DNA of 64,000 nucleotides, from assembly GCF_012273515.2 (NCBI RefSeq), contig NZ_CP050975.2, forward strand, positions 6,572,001 to 6,636,000, read 5' to 3'. Shown here piece by piece: positions 11,218-30,310 of the stretch (its first letter is position 1; each line of letters begins with the position of its first letter). The notes beneath the pieces are model-generated. The model worked only from the letters and a program-made list of their open reading frames with translations. It had not been told where the DNA came from and made no database searches. The stretch is from Streptomyces sp. RPA4-2. GTDB taxonomy: Bacteria; Actinomycetota; Actinomycetes; Streptomycetales; Streptomycetaceae. Position numbers and translations under genes: made by a program.

Positions 11218-11290
11218 CTCCGCATTTGTCGTGCTTTGTCGTGCCCCCCGTGGGCAGACCCCGCCCTGAGCAGCGAGTAGCGTGTTACCC

Positions 11291-12190
11291 ATGGCTCCGA
11301 CCTCCACTTCGCAGACCCCCTTCGGACGGGTCCTCACCGCTATGGTCACGCCCTTCACGGCGGACGGCGCACTCGACCTCGACGGTGCCCAGCGGCTCGC
11401 CACCCACCTGGTGGACGCAGGCAACGACGGCCTGATCGTCAACGGCACCACCGGCGAGTCACCGACCACCAGCGACGCGGAGAAATCGGATCTCGTACGG
11501 GCCGTGCTGGCGGCGGTCGGCGACCGTGCCCACGTCGTCGCGGGCGTCGGCACGAACGACACCCGCCACAGCATCGAGCTCGCCCGCGCCGCCGAGAAGG
11601 CCGGCGCGCACGGCCTGCTGACCGTCACGCCGTACTACAACAAGCCCCCGCAAGAGGGCCTGTACCGGCACTTCTCGGCCATCGCCGACGCCACCGAACT
11701 GCCGGTGATGCTGTACGACATCCCCGGCCGCAGCGGCGTACCGATCAGCACGGAGACGATCGTCCGCCTGGCCGCGCACCCGCGCATCGTCGCGAACAAG
11801 GACGCCAAGGGAGACCTCGGCCGGGCCAGCTGGGCCATCGCACGCTCCGGTCTCTCCTGGTACTCCGGCGACGACATGCTGAACCTGCCGCTGCTCTCCG
11901 TGGGCGCGGTCGGCTTCGTCTCGGTCGTCGGCCACGTCGTCACGCCCGAGCTGCGGGCCATGCTCGACGCCTATGTCGCCGGTGACGTGCAGAAGGCCAC
12001 CGAGATCCACCAGAAGCTGCTTCCGGTCTTCACCGGGATGTTCCGCACCCAGGGCGTCATGACGACGAAGGCCGCGCTCACCCTCCAGGGTCTGCCCGCC
12101 GGTCCGCTGCGCGCCCCGATGGTCGAACTGTCACCCGAGGAGACCGCTCAGCTCAAGATCGATCTTGCTGCCGGCGGGGTACAGCTCTAA
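11291..12190 (+). CDS. dapA: 4-hydroxy-tetrahydrodipicolinate synthase
   Basis: DapA condenses pyruvate with aspartate semialdehyde, the first committed step to diaminopimelate and lysine. The 299-residue TIM barrel shows GTTGESPTT, the tyrosine block VTPYYNKPPQEG, YDIPGRSG and the Schiff-base lysine in IVANKDAKGD. The start at ATG 11291 (MAPTSTSQTPFGR) is preferred over one three codons earlier. It lies between thyX and RNase J. Confidence 0.96.
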   Translation: MAPTSTSQTPFGRVLTAMVTPFTADGALDLDGAQRLATHLVDAGNDGLIVNGTTGESPTTSDAEKSDLVRAVLAAVGDRAHVVAGVGTNDTRHSIELARAAEKAGAHGLLTVTPYYNKPPQEGLYRHFSAIADATELPVMLYDIPGRSGVPISTETIVRLAAHPRIVANKDAKGDLGRASWAIARSGLSWYSGDDMLNLPLLSVGAVGFVSVVGHVVTPELRAMLDAYVAGDVQKATEIHQKLLPVFTGMFRTQGVMTTKAALTLQGLPAGPLRAPMVELSPEETAQLKIDLAAGGVQL

Positions 12191-12223
12191 GTACAGACTT
12201 CACAACTGAATACGTACGACAAC

Positions 12224-12240
12224 GCAGGCCGGCGGCCTGC
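12224..12240 (+). terminator. Short hairpin after dapA
   Basis: GCAGGCC and GGCCTGC form a 7-bp stem with a 3-base loop, 34 bases beyond the dapA stop. It is a plausible weak terminator or RNA-stabilising end. Confidence 0.45.
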
Positions 12241-12276
12241 ACCCCACACAGACAACAGCTACTGCACGAACGTCAT

Positions 12277-12310
12277 GCGCGCCACGTGCCTTGCCAGGTA
12301 CGTGGCGTGT
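12277..12310 (+). promoter_or_regulatory. RNase J 5'-leader hairpin
   Basis: CGCCACGT (12280-12287) pairs with ACGTGGCG (12300-12307), extendable by two or three more pairs, around a 12-base loop. It stands only a few bases upstream of the GAGGAG ribosome binding site of rnj. A role in RNA-level control of rnj is inference from position. Confidence 0.5.
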
Positions 12311-12327
12311 GTGGTGAGGAGAGTCTT

Positions 12328-14013
12328 TTGAGTCATCCGCATCCTGAACTCGGCCCGCCGCCCAAGCTTCCCCAGGGGGGCCTGCGGGTCACCCCGCTCG
12401 GCGGCCTCGGTGAAATCGGCCGGAACATGACCGTCTTCGAATACGACGGCCGTCTGCTGATCGTCGACTGCGGAGTGCTCTTCCCCGAGGAGGAGCAGCC
12501 CGGAATCGACCTGATCCTGCCGGACTTCACGTCCATCAGGGACCGCCTCGACGACATCGAGGGCATCGTCCTCACGCACGGCCACGAGGACCACATCGGT
12601 GGTGTCCCGTTCCTCCTGCGTGAAAAGCCGGACATCCCGCTGATCGGCTCCAAGTTGACCCTCGCGCTCATCGAGGCGAAGCTCCAGGAGCACCGCATCC
12701 GCCCCTACACGCTCGAAGTCGCGGAGGGCCACCGCGAGCGCATCGGCCCCTTCGACTGCGAGTTCGTGGCGGTCAACCACTCCATCCCGGACGCCCTCGC
12801 GGTCGCCATCCGCACCCCCGCGGGCATGGCGGTGCACACCGGCGACTTCAAGATGGACCAGCTCCCGCTGGACGGCCGTCTCACCGACCTGCACGCGTTC
12901 GCACGCCTGAGCGAGGAAGGTATCGACCTCCTCCTCTCGGACTCCACGAACGCCGAGGTCCCCGGTTTCGTCCCGCCCGAGCGCGACATCTCGAACGTGC
13001 TGCGCCAGGTCTTCGCGGGTGCCAGCAAGCGCATCATCGTGGCGAGCTTCGCCAGCCATGTGCACCGCATCCAGCAGATCCTGGACGCGGCCCACGAGTA
13101 CGGCCGCCGGGTCGCCTTCGTCGGCCGTTCGATGGTCCGCAACATGGGCATCGCGCGCGACCTGGGTTATCTGAAGGTCCCGCCGGGCCTGGTCGTCGAC
13201 GTCAAGACGCTGGACGACCTCCCGGACCACGAGATCGTCCTCGTCTGTACGGGCTCGCAGGGCGAGCCGATGGCCGCGCTGTCCCGGATGGCCAACCGTG
13301 ACCACCAGATCCGTATCGTCCAGGGCGACACGGTGATCCTGGCCTCGTCGCTCATCCCGGGCAACGAGAACGCGGTGTACCGCGTCATCAACGGCCTGAC
13401 CCGCTGGGGCGCCAACGTCGTCCACAAGGGCAACGCCAAGGTGCACGTCTCCGGGCACGCCTCCGCGGGCGAGCTGCTGTACTTCTACAACATCTGCAAG
13501 CCGCGGAACCTGATGCCGGTCCACGGCGAATGGCGTCATCTGCGCGCCAACGCCGAACTGGGCGCGCTCACCGGTGTACCCCACGACCGCATCGTCATCG
13601 CCGAGGACGGCGTCGTCGTCGACCTCATCGGCGGCAAGGCCAAGATCTCCGGCAAGGTGCAGGCGGGTTACGTGTACGTCGACGGCCTCTCGGTCGGCGG
13701 TGTCGGCGAGCCCGCGCTCAAGGACCGCAAGATCCTCGGGGACGAGGGCATCATCTCGGTCTTCGTGGTGATGGACTCCAGTACGGGCAAGATCACTGGC
13801 GGTCCGCACGTGCACGCCCGCGGTTCGGGCATCGAGGACTCCGCCTTCACGGACGTCGTCCCGAGGATCACCGAGGTCCTCGAACGCTCGGCCCAGGACG
13901 GCGTGGTCGAGCCCCACCAGATGCAGCAACTCATCCGCCGCACGCTGGGCAAGTGGGTCTCGGACAACTACCGCCGGCGGCCGATGATCCTGCCGGTCGT
14001 CGTCGAGGTCTGA
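12328..14013 (+). CDS. rnj: Ribonuclease J
   Basis: RNase J is a metallo-beta-lactamase/beta-CASP nuclease with endo- and 5'-exonuclease activity, central to mRNA decay and rRNA maturation. The 561-residue protein has the zinc motif HGHEDHIGG, the conserved DSTNAEVPG, CTGSQGEP and HVSGHASAGEL blocks, and the C-terminal dimerisation region. The TTG at 12328 follows GAGGAG by 8 bases and gives the length usual for Streptomyces RNase J. An upstream in-frame start at 12286 would run through the leader hairpin. It is followed by a terminator and the rRNA operon. Confidence 0.95.
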   Translation: MSHPHPELGPPPKLPQGGLRVTPLGGLGEIGRNMTVFEYDGRLLIVDCGVLFPEEEQPGIDLILPDFTSIRDRLDDIEGIVLTHGHEDHIGGVPFLLREKPDIPLIGSKLTLALIEAKLQEHRIRPYTLEVAEGHRERIGPFDCEFVAVNHSIPDALAVAIRTPAGMAVHTGDFKMDQLPLDGRLTDLHAFARLSEEGIDLLLSDSTNAEVPGFVPPERDISNVLRQVFAGASKRIIVASFASHVHRIQQILDAAHEYGRRVAFVGRSMVRNMGIARDLGYLKVPPGLVVDVKTLDDLPDHEIVLVCTGSQGEPMAALSRMANRDHQIRIVQGDTVILASSLIPGNENAVYRVINGLTRWGANVVHKGNAKVHVSGHASAGELLYFYNICKPRNLMPVHGEWRHLRANAELGALTGVPHDRIVIAEDGVVVDLIGGKAKISGKVQAGYVYVDGLSVGGVGEPALKDRKILGDEGIISVFVVMDSSTGKITGGPHVHARGSGIEDSAFTDVVPRITEVLERSAQDGVVEPHQMQQLIRRTLGKWVSDNYRRRPMILPVVVEV

Positions 14014-14034
14014 CCCCCTCGCACACGCCAACCA

Positions 14035-14074
14035 GGAGCGGGGCGCCTCGATTTGCATCGGGGCGCCCCGCTCC
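14035..14074 (+). terminator. Terminator after RNase J gene
   Basis: GGAGCGGGGCGCC (14035-14047) pairs perfectly with GGCGCCCCGCTCC (14062-14074). CGAT/ATCG extends the stem within the loop. It insulates rnj from the rRNA promoters downstream. Confidence 0.88.
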
Positions 14075-14526
14075 AGTACGTTTACGGCTCCGCCTGAACG
14101 GGAACCCGGGAACGATCGTGTGCCTGGACCACCCCGAGCGGGACGGAAATTCCGACTCAGAATCTCTGATAAAGTCGGAACCGCCGGAAAGGGAAACGCG
14201 AGAGCGGAAACCTGGAAAGCACCGAGGAAATCGGATACGGAAACGGTCTGATAGAGTCGGAAACGCAAGACCGAAGGGAAGCGCCCGGAGGAAAGCCCGA
14301 GAGGGTGAGTACAAAGGAAGCGTCCGTTCCTTGAGAACTCAACAGCGTGCCAAAAATCAACGCCAGATATGTTGATACCCCGTCTCCGGCCGATCGGCCG
14401 GGACGAGGTTCCTTTGAAAAAGTCCTGCCCCTTGGGGTAGGCGCACAGCGAGGACGCTGTGAACCGGGAGGATTATTCCTCTTCCTGGTTCCGCTCTCGT
14501 GGTGTCGTCCCGATTACGGGAAAACA
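14075..14526 (+). promoter_or_regulatory. rRNA operon tandem promoters and leader
   Basis: This region drives the rRNA operon. Two near-identical -10-like blocks stand 82 bases apart: TCTGATAAAGTCGGAA around 14165-14180 and TCTGATAGAGTCGGAA around 14247-14262, consistent with tandem rrn promoters. Downstream, CCTTGAGAACTCAACAGCGTG (about 14328-14348) is a leader motif I associate with Streptomyces rRNA leaders, followed by A/T-rich leader sequence up to 16S. -35 elements are not clear. No gene is present. Confidence 0.7.
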
Positions 14527-19490
<4,964 letters not shown>

Positions 19491-19495
19491 AGTTG

Positions 19496-19510
19496 CTCGC
19501 GTCCACTGTG
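19496..19510 (+). other. Right arm of 23S processing stem
   Basis: CTCGCGTCCACTGTG is the exact reverse complement of CACAGTGGACGCGAG at 16346-16360, so the two can pair across the whole 23S gene and mark pre-23S cleavage. Confidence 0.85.
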
Positions 19511-19574
19511 TTGGTTCTGAAACCACGAACAACCGTCGTAGCTATGCCACGGCTCCGGTTGACAGTTTCATAGT

Positions 19575-19691
19575 GTTTCGGTGGTCATAGCGTGAGGGAA
19601 ACGCCCGGTTACATTCCGAACCCGGAAGCTAAGCCTCACAGCGCCGATGGTACTGCAGGGGGGACCCTGTGGGAGAGTAGGACGCCGCCGA
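19575..19691 (+). rRNA. rrf: 5S ribosomal RNA
   Basis: A 5S rRNA of about 117 bases starts GTTTCGGTGGTCATAGCGTG and ends near GGACGCCGCCGAAC, with the conserved CCCGGTTACATTCCGAACCC loop. It is the third gene of the rRNA operon. Confidence 0.97.
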
Positions 19692-19700
19692 ACTAATATT

Positions 19701-19746
19701 AAAAGAGCTGGTCCCCGAACTTCGGTTCGGGGACCAGCTCTTTTTT
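19701..19746 (+). terminator. rRNA operon terminator
   Basis: AAAAGAGCTGGTCCCCGAA pairs with TTCGGGGACCAGCTCTTTT and runs into a T6 tract (19741-19746). It is a classical intrinsic terminator just after 5S. Confidence 0.95.
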
Positions 19747-19792
19747 GTTGTGCGTCACTTTGCGTTCACTTTGCGCGACCACCATCCGCGTC

Positions 19793-20470
19793 ATGGGTAC
19801 TGCTGCAATGCTCAGGGCCGCGGGCGTCGGAGCCGGTGACGAGGTCATCGTGTCGGCGTTCGGCAACGTCGAAGTCACGGAGGCCGTGACCCAGGCCGGA
19901 GCCTCGGCCGTCTTCGCCGACATAGACCCGGCCACCTACTGCCTCGACGCCGGCGCGGTCGAGGCGGCCGTGACCGCACGATCCATGGCTATCGTCGTCG
20001 TCCACCGCTTCGGGCGGTCGGCCGACATGGTGCGACTGCGTGACGTCGGGCAGCGGCACGGACTCCTCGTCCTCGAACTGGGCGAGTCCGAAGCGCCTTA
20101 CGAGGACATCGCGCAGCGCCGGGAGCGGGCCGCCTACCTCGACGGGCGGTTGAGCGGCGTGCGCACACCGGCCGGCGGCGACGGACACACGTACCAGCAG
20201 TACGTGGTACGGGTGCCGGGCAACGGGCGGCCGGACCGGGACGCCTTCGCACGGGCCGTACGGAACCGCGGAGTCGAGTGCCGGGTACCGGTGAAGACAC
20301 CCGTGCACCGCATGCCCGGATTCCGGCGGGACGTGTACCTCCCGGAGACCGAGCGGGCCGCCGACGAGACGCTCGCGCTGCCCGTGGACGCGTCGCTGAC
20401 GAAGCGGGAGATGCAGCGGATCGTCTCCGCCTGCAACGCGCTCGGCGGTCTCCTGCAGCCCGCCTTCTGA
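19793..20470 (+). CDS. Shortened DegT/DnrJ/EryC1/StrS-like protein lacking the PLP lysine
   Basis: This protein of about 225 residues is clearly related to DegT/AHBA-synthase aminotransferases: GTAAMLRAAGVGAGDEVIVS, then FADIDPATYCLDAGAVEAAV, a HRFGRSADM segment (normally HLYGQPADM), and a C-terminal QQYVVRVPG...PVKTPVH. It is about 150 residues shorter than the family. It begins at the phosphate-binding GTA segment and jumps from LGESEAPYEDI straight to AAYLDGRLSGV, omitting the stretch with the Schiff-base lysine. An ordinary transaminase activity is therefore unlikely. The start is uncertain (ATG 19793 or 19808); neither has a ribosome binding site, so the mRNA may be leaderless. Confidence 0.75.
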   Translation: MGTAAMLRAAGVGAGDEVIVSAFGNVEVTEAVTQAGASAVFADIDPATYCLDAGAVEAAVTARSMAIVVVHRFGRSADMVRLRDVGQRHGLLVLELGESEAPYEDIAQRRERAAYLDGRLSGVRTPAGGDGHTYQQYVVRVPGNGRPDRDAFARAVRNRGVECRVPVKTPVHRMPGFRRDVYLPETERAADETLALPVDASLTKREMQRIVSACNALGGLLQPAF

Positions 20471-20504
20471 TCCGGCCGACCTCACAGGGCGTCAGCAGGA
20501 CTGG

Positions 20505-20563
20505 TTAGGAGCACGCTTCTGTTCGGGGTATGATCTATTTCGTTGCCGCGAGGGAAACCTCGC
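20505..20563 (+). promoter_or_regulatory. Putative tRNA-Thr promoter and leader stem
   Basis: TTAGGA (20505-20510) and TATGAT (20529-20534) are spaced 18 bases apart. They are followed by a hairpin GCGAGGgaaaCCTCGC (20548-20563) just ahead of the tRNA. The fit to a vegetative promoter is good at -10 and modest at -35. Confidence 0.5.
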
Positions 20564-20574
20564 AAAAGCGGCCG

Positions 20575-20650
20575 GCCCCCCTAGCTCAGTCGGCAGAGCG
20601 TCTCCATGGTAAGGAGAAGGTCAACGGTTCGATTCCGTTGGGGGGCTCCA
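20575..20650 (+). tRNA. tRNA-Thr (anticodon GGT)
   Basis: A 76-base tRNA with a 7-bp acceptor stem (GCCCCCC with GGGGGGC), D-arm TAGCTCAGTCGGCAGAGC, anticodon arm TCTCC-ATGGTAA-GGAGA with GGT at the anticodon position, and T-arm AACGG-TTCGATT-CCGTT. The discriminator T and CCA are encoded. A terminator follows. Confidence 0.97.
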
Positions 20651-20656
20651 CAGCAG

Positions 20657-20690
20657 AAAAGGCCTCGCCCTCCCGGGCGGGGCCTTTTTG
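20657..20690. terminator. Terminator between tRNA-Thr and osaC
   Basis: AAAAGGCCTCGCCC pairs with GGGCGGGGCCTTTTT (one G-U) around TCCC. It ends tRNA-Thr transcription and can also terminate osaC from the other strand. Confidence 0.88.
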
Positions 20691-20711
20691 CTGCCTCCGT
20701 CGGGGAGGACT

Positions 20712-23459
20712 TCAGTCCACCTGCAGACCCGGTACCCGCATCGCCAGAATCGCCATGTCGTCGGACGGGGCGTCGGAGGCGAAGCGTTCCACCGCGCGCA
20801 TCACCCGGGCGGCCACCGCGCCCGCCGTCAGACCCGTACACGTGGTGAGGACGTCCGTGAGACCGTCGTCCCCCAACATGCGGGTGCCCTCACGGCGTTC
20901 CGTGACGCCGTCCGTCACGCACAGCAGCACATCGCCCGGATCGAGAGTGACCGTCTGCTCGTACAGCTCCAGGTCCTCCATGACGCCGAGGAGCGGCTGC
21001 GGTTCGGCGGCTGCCTCCACCGTGCCGTCCTGGCGCAGACGGAGCGGGAGCGGATGGCCGGCGCAGACCACCTTCAGCACGGCGCTGCCGTCCTCCTGGG
21101 GCCACAACTCGCCGTACAACAGCGTCAGGAAGCGACTGCGGGCGCCCTCGTCGAGGATCGCCGAGTTCAGCCGCTCCAGGACCGCCGGTCCGCCGAAACC
21201 CTCGCGGGCCAGCAACCGCAGCGCGTGCCGGGCCAGGCCCGTGACCGCCGCGGCCTCCGGGCCCGTACCGCAGACGTCACCGATGGCGAAGCCGTAGGCA
21301 CCGTCGCGGATCGGGAAGAGGTCGTAGAAGTCGCCGCCGACCTCGTTGCCCTCGCCGGCCGCGCGGTAGATGACCTCGACCTCGACGCCCTCGATGTGGG
21401 GGAGTTCCGGGGGCAGGAGGCTGCGCTGGAGGGACTGGCTGATCGCCGTGCGCTCCGAGTACAGACGAGCGTTGTCGAGGGCCAGGGCGGCCCTTCGGGA
21501 GAGGTCCTCGGCCAGCTCCAGGATCTCCTGCCGGAAGTGCTCGTCGGACGGCTTGCCGAGCGTCAGCATCCCGATGACCCGGTTGCGGGCCACCAGGGGC
21601 AGTACGACCGTCTCGCCCCCGACCGCCGCGGCCGTCGCCAGCGTCGTGCCGATGCCGGAACTCACCGGTGAGCGTTCGCCGAGGCCCAGGCTGCGCATGG
21701 AGGTGCGCAGCGCCGCCTGATGGGCCGCCTCGGCGGGGGCCGGCCAGACACGGGCGCCCGGAGTGGGGACCGGGTCCGGCGGGGCGATCTTCGACAGCAG
21801 GGCCTTCAGGCCGTCGATGCGTTCCTCGTCCTCGTGCAGGACATAGGAGAGATACGGGTCCGAGGCCTGGTCGGCGATCGTGTAGACGGCACACCAGGTG
21901 GCCAGCGTCGGGACGGTCATCTGGGCCATCAGGGCCAGGGTCTGGTCACGGTCGAGGGTGCCGGCGAGGAGGTCGGACGCCTCCACGAGGAAGGAGAGCG
22001 AGCCGCGGCGCAGGCGTTCCAGCTCGCCCAGACGGGCCGATTCCACCGCCAGCGCGATCCGGTCCGCGGCGAACTGGAGGCGCAGCGCCTCCTCGTTGGA
22101 GTATCTGGAGGGCGACTCGGCGGCGACACCGAGAGAGCCCGTCAGGCGCCCCTCGACCTTCAGCGGGACCGTGACCACCGAACGCATGCCGGTGCCGCCC
22201 AGCAGGGGGACGGCGCCGGGGACGACCATCAGATCCTCGTGGACGGCCGGCATCCGGGCCGAGCCGTAGCGGCCGGGGCCGGCCTCGACGGGGACGCGGG
22301 CGAAGCGCTGGCGGGCGGAGGGCAGGCCCGTCGAGGCGCGCACCTCCAACTCCGTTTCGTCGTCGGTGGCCAGGAGCAGAAAGGCGGAGTCGCCGTCGAG
22401 CATGTCGCGGGCGCGCTCCACTGTGCGCTGGAGAAGCCCGTCCAGGTCATCGGGGGCCGGAGAACCGATGAAGACCTCGAAGGGGTCCGTGGCCTGGCCC
22501 TCGGAGCTGGTCGTCGTGTCCGTGGCGGAGGCGCGCAACGGGGTCTGCAGCACGGCCCGTTCGTGGTCGCGCACGAGGAGGCAGACGGTCGAGGGCTCGC
22601 CGCCCGTGTCACGGACCCGGAGGTGGGAGGCGTAGACGGGGGTGACGCGGCCGCTCGCGCCGCGGATGCCGTAACTGCCCTCCCAGCGCGAGAGCTGAAG
22701 GGCCTCGACGATGCCGGTGCTGGTGCCCGGGGTGTGCGGCCAGGCCGCGAGATCGGTCAGCGGTTTGCCGGTGACCTGCTCGGCGGCGTACCCGAAGAGG
22801 TCCTCCGCGTCCTCGTTCCACGCCGAGATGGAGCAGGCGCGGTCGATCTGGATGACCGCGACGCGCACCCGGCCGTCTGCGAGCGGAAGGAGATGGGCGG
22901 GGAGGGAAGGGCCCGCGGTGCGTGTCCCCACCGGGCGCTCGGGGAGGTCGAGCTGGAACCAGACCTGCTTGTGGGTGGGGGAGTACTCGACGCCCCAGTG
23001 GCCGGCCAGCGCCGCGCAGAGCTGGAGACCGCGGCCGCCCTCGCGGTCCGGGCTGCCCATGTTCACGGCCGACGCCTGGAGTGGAATCTCACGTTCTGGG
23101 TAGCGGTCCGCCACCTCGATGCGTACGCCCTCGTCGCTGCGCAGACACAGGACGTCGGCGGAGGTGCCCGCGTGCACAACGGCATTGGTGACCAGCTCGC
23201 TGGTCAGGACCACGGCGTCGTCGACGATGTCGGCGAAGCCCCACCCCTGGAGGGTGTCGCGGACGAAGGAACGGGCGGTCGCGACCGATCGTCCCACGGG
23301 GTCGAAGCTGGCGGCCGCGCGCGCGGTGATCACAGAACTCCCTGTCCGGTTGTCGGCGTGCAGCGGTGCCGGCCCGGCCTGCTCCTGGTGGGGCAGCGCC
23401 TGGTTCCCTGTCGGCCGAGGATCCTGAGGCGGTCCCCCAGGATGCAGTCCGGTGGTCAT
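20712..23459 (-). CDS. osaC: OsaC, multidomain regulator of SigB (RsbW-like kinase, PAS, GAF, PP2C phosphatase)
   Basis: OsaC ends the osmotic stress response in Streptomyces by controlling the stress sigma factor SigB. The protein of about 915 residues has, in order: an RsbW-like ATPase/kinase (N-box ELVTNAVVHA, G-box GGRGLQL; about 40-175), a PAS domain (about 185-300), two GAF domains (about 325-650), and a SpoIIE/RsbU-type PP2C phosphatase (GGDFYD, GDVCGTG, CVTDGVTE, SDDMAIL). ATG 23459 is chosen because GGAGGGG lies 9 bases upstream. It diverges from osaA, the arrangement known for this locus. Confidence 0.93.
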   Translation of the reverse strand: MTTGLHPGGPPQDPRPTGNQALPHQEQAGPAPLHADNRTGSSVITARAAASFDPVGRSVATARSFVRDTLQGWGFADIVDDAVVLTSELVTNAVVHAGTSADVLCLRSDEGVRIEVADRYPEREIPLQASAVNMGSPDREGGRGLQLCAALAGHWGVEYSPTHKQVWFQLDLPERPVGTRTAGPSLPAHLLPLADGRVRVAVIQIDRACSISAWNEDAEDLFGYAAEQVTGKPLTDLAAWPHTPGTSTGIVEALQLSRWEGSYGIRGASGRVTPVYASHLRVRDTGGEPSTVCLLVRDHERAVLQTPLRASATDTTTSSEGQATDPFEVFIGSPAPDDLDGLLQRTVERARDMLDGDSAFLLLATDDETELEVRASTGLPSARQRFARVPVEAGPGRYGSARMPAVHEDLMVVPGAVPLLGGTGMRSVVTVPLKVEGRLTGSLGVAAESPSRYSNEEALRLQFAADRIALAVESARLGELERLRRGSLSFLVEASDLLAGTLDRDQTLALMAQMTVPTLATWCAVYTIADQASDPYLSYVLHEDEERIDGLKALLSKIAPPDPVPTPGARVWPAPAEAAHQAALRTSMRSLGLGERSPVSSGIGTTLATAAAVGGETVVLPLVARNRVIGMLTLGKPSDEHFRQEILELAEDLSRRAALALDNARLYSERTAISQSLQRSLLPPELPHIEGVEVEVIYRAAGEGNEVGGDFYDLFPIRDGAYGFAIGDVCGTGPEAAAVTGLARHALRLLAREGFGGPAVLERLNSAILDEGARSRFLTLLYGELWPQEDGSAVLKVVCAGHPLPLRLRQDGTVEAAAEPQPLLGVMEDLELYEQTVTLDPGDVLLCVTDGVTERREGTRMLGDDGLTDVLTTCTGLTAGAVAARVMRAVERFASDAPSDDMAILAMRVPGLQVD

Positions 23460-23823
23460 GGTGCGGTGCCCCTCCGATGCCTGCCCGCTCGTTCTCGTGC
23501 CACCGCCCAGGCCGGTCGGACCGGTGTGGCTGGACAGCCGCATGCAAGGTTACTTACCTTCGCGGTCCGTGCGGATGCCGGTCACCAGTGTTTCCGCCCG
23601 GAGAGGGCCCATGTTTCCCTCCGGAGGGTCCTGTGGTTCGCGTCGGAACCGTGTGCGGACGATGTGCGAAGCTGCCGAACTGTTATGGCCTGGTTCAACA
23701 GGGGTGAAACACTGGGCAGGCTCCAGTGGGAAGGTCCCGGCAGGCTGAGGGCCTTCCGGTTCGCCGAGCAGCAGTATCCCAGTACGCCGAGCAGTAATGG
23801 TCGACCCTTGCGGGAGGGACACA
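23460..23823. promoter_or_regulatory. osaC-osaA divergent control region
   Basis: These 364 non-coding bases hold promoters for osaC (left) and osaA (right). The interrupted palindrome AAGGTTACTTACCTT at 23546-23560, with 5-bp arms, lies about 90 bases before osaC. I found no clear SigB-type promoter (GNNT, 14-16 bases, GGGTAY) by eye. The osaA ribosome binding site is CGGGAGGGAC at 23811-23820. Confidence 0.5.
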
Positions 23824-29325
<5,502 letters not shown>

Positions 29326-29626
29326 ACGGGGTGCGGATCGCTGTACGGTGGCGGCGTCCAAGACGCCGCGGTGTGCGCGTCGGCGGCTCGCCGCGGCACG
29401 CCCGACGTCGGACAACCGGCTGTGGGCGAAGCCGTGTAGAAGCGCGTGATTCGGGGAACCTTCTGGTCCCCCACTACGTTTCTGCTACGTGCACAGTGAC
29501 ATCGCGGTGACAGGGTGTGGCGACAGGCGGGGTGCGGCTACCATGACCGGCACAAGGACGGACGGCGCAAGGGAGTCGTCCCCTGGGGCGGCGCCCGGTG
29601 CACTGCCGGGACGAGGAGGGCGGGCC
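29326..29626 (+). promoter_or_regulatory. osaA-osaB intergenic region
   Basis: About 300 bases separate osaA from the chosen osaB start. There is no convincing terminator, so readthrough from osaA is possible, and the length also leaves room for an osaB promoter. An in-frame ATG at 29543 could extend osaB, but it lacks a good ribosome binding site. Confidence 0.45.
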
Positions 29627-30310
29627 ATGGTGCAGAAGGCCAAGATCCTCCTGGTCGATGACCGGCCGGAGAATCTGCTGGCGCTGGAGGCGATCCTCTC
29701 CGCGCTCGATCAGACACTGGTGCGGGCATCGTCCGGGGAGGAAGCGCTCAAAGCACTACTCACGGACGACTTCGCGGTCATTCTGCTGGACGTACAGATG
29801 CCGGGCATGGACGGGTTCGAAACCGCCGCGCACATCAAGCGGCGAGAACGGACCCGGGACATCCCGATCATCTTCCTCACCGCGATCAACCACGGTCCGC
29901 ATCACACCTTCCGGGGGTACGCGGCGGGTGCGGTGGACTACATCTCCAAGCCGTTCGACCCGTGGGTGCTGCGCGCGAAGGTCTCGGTCTTCGTCGAGCT
30001 CTACATGAAGAACTGCCAACTGCGTGAGCAGGCCGCGCTGCTGCGGCTCCAGCTGGAGGGCGGCGGCAAGGTGGCGCTCGGCAGCGCCAAGGAGCCGGCC
30101 GGTCTCCTCGCCGAACTCTCGGCGCGGCTCGCGGCCGTTGAGGAACAGGCCGAGGCGCTGTCCAAGCAGCTCGACGACGACTCGGCGGACGCGGCGGCGG
30201 TGGCGACCGCCGCCCATCTCGAGCGCAAACTCACCGGACTGCGCCGGGCACTGGACGCGTTGGAGCCGGGCACGGGCAACGGCGCGGCGTCGGTTCCCTC
30301 GCAGAGCTGA
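29627..30310 (+). CDS. osaB: OsaB, response regulator of osmoadaptation
   Basis: OsaB is the cognate regulator of OsaA, needed for growth and development under osmotic stress. The 227-residue protein has an N-terminal receiver domain (KILLVDDRPENLL; phospho-acceptor Asp55 in VILLDVQMPGMDG; lysine in DYISKPFDP). In place of a DNA-binding domain it has a C-terminal coiled coil (about residues 120-215, rich in Glu, Leu, Ala and Gln), so it probably acts through protein contacts. The ATG at 29627 follows GAGGAGGG. Confidence 0.92.
   Translation: MVQKAKILLVDDRPENLLALEAILSALDQTLVRASSGEEALKALLTDDFAVILLDVQMPGMDGFETAAHIKRRERTRDIPIIFLTAINHGPHHTFRGYAAGAVDYISKPFDPWVLRAKVSVFVELYMKNCQLREQAALLRLQLEGGGKVALGSAKEPAGLLAELSARLAAVEEQAEALSKQLDDDSADAAAVATAAHLERKLTGLRRALDALEPGTGNGAASVPSQS

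Noticed and set aside
20575..20650. tRNA-Thr as an attachment site for an integrated element
   Set aside because: No integrase gene, no repeated tRNA 3' end nearby, and flanking genes are conserved core genes.
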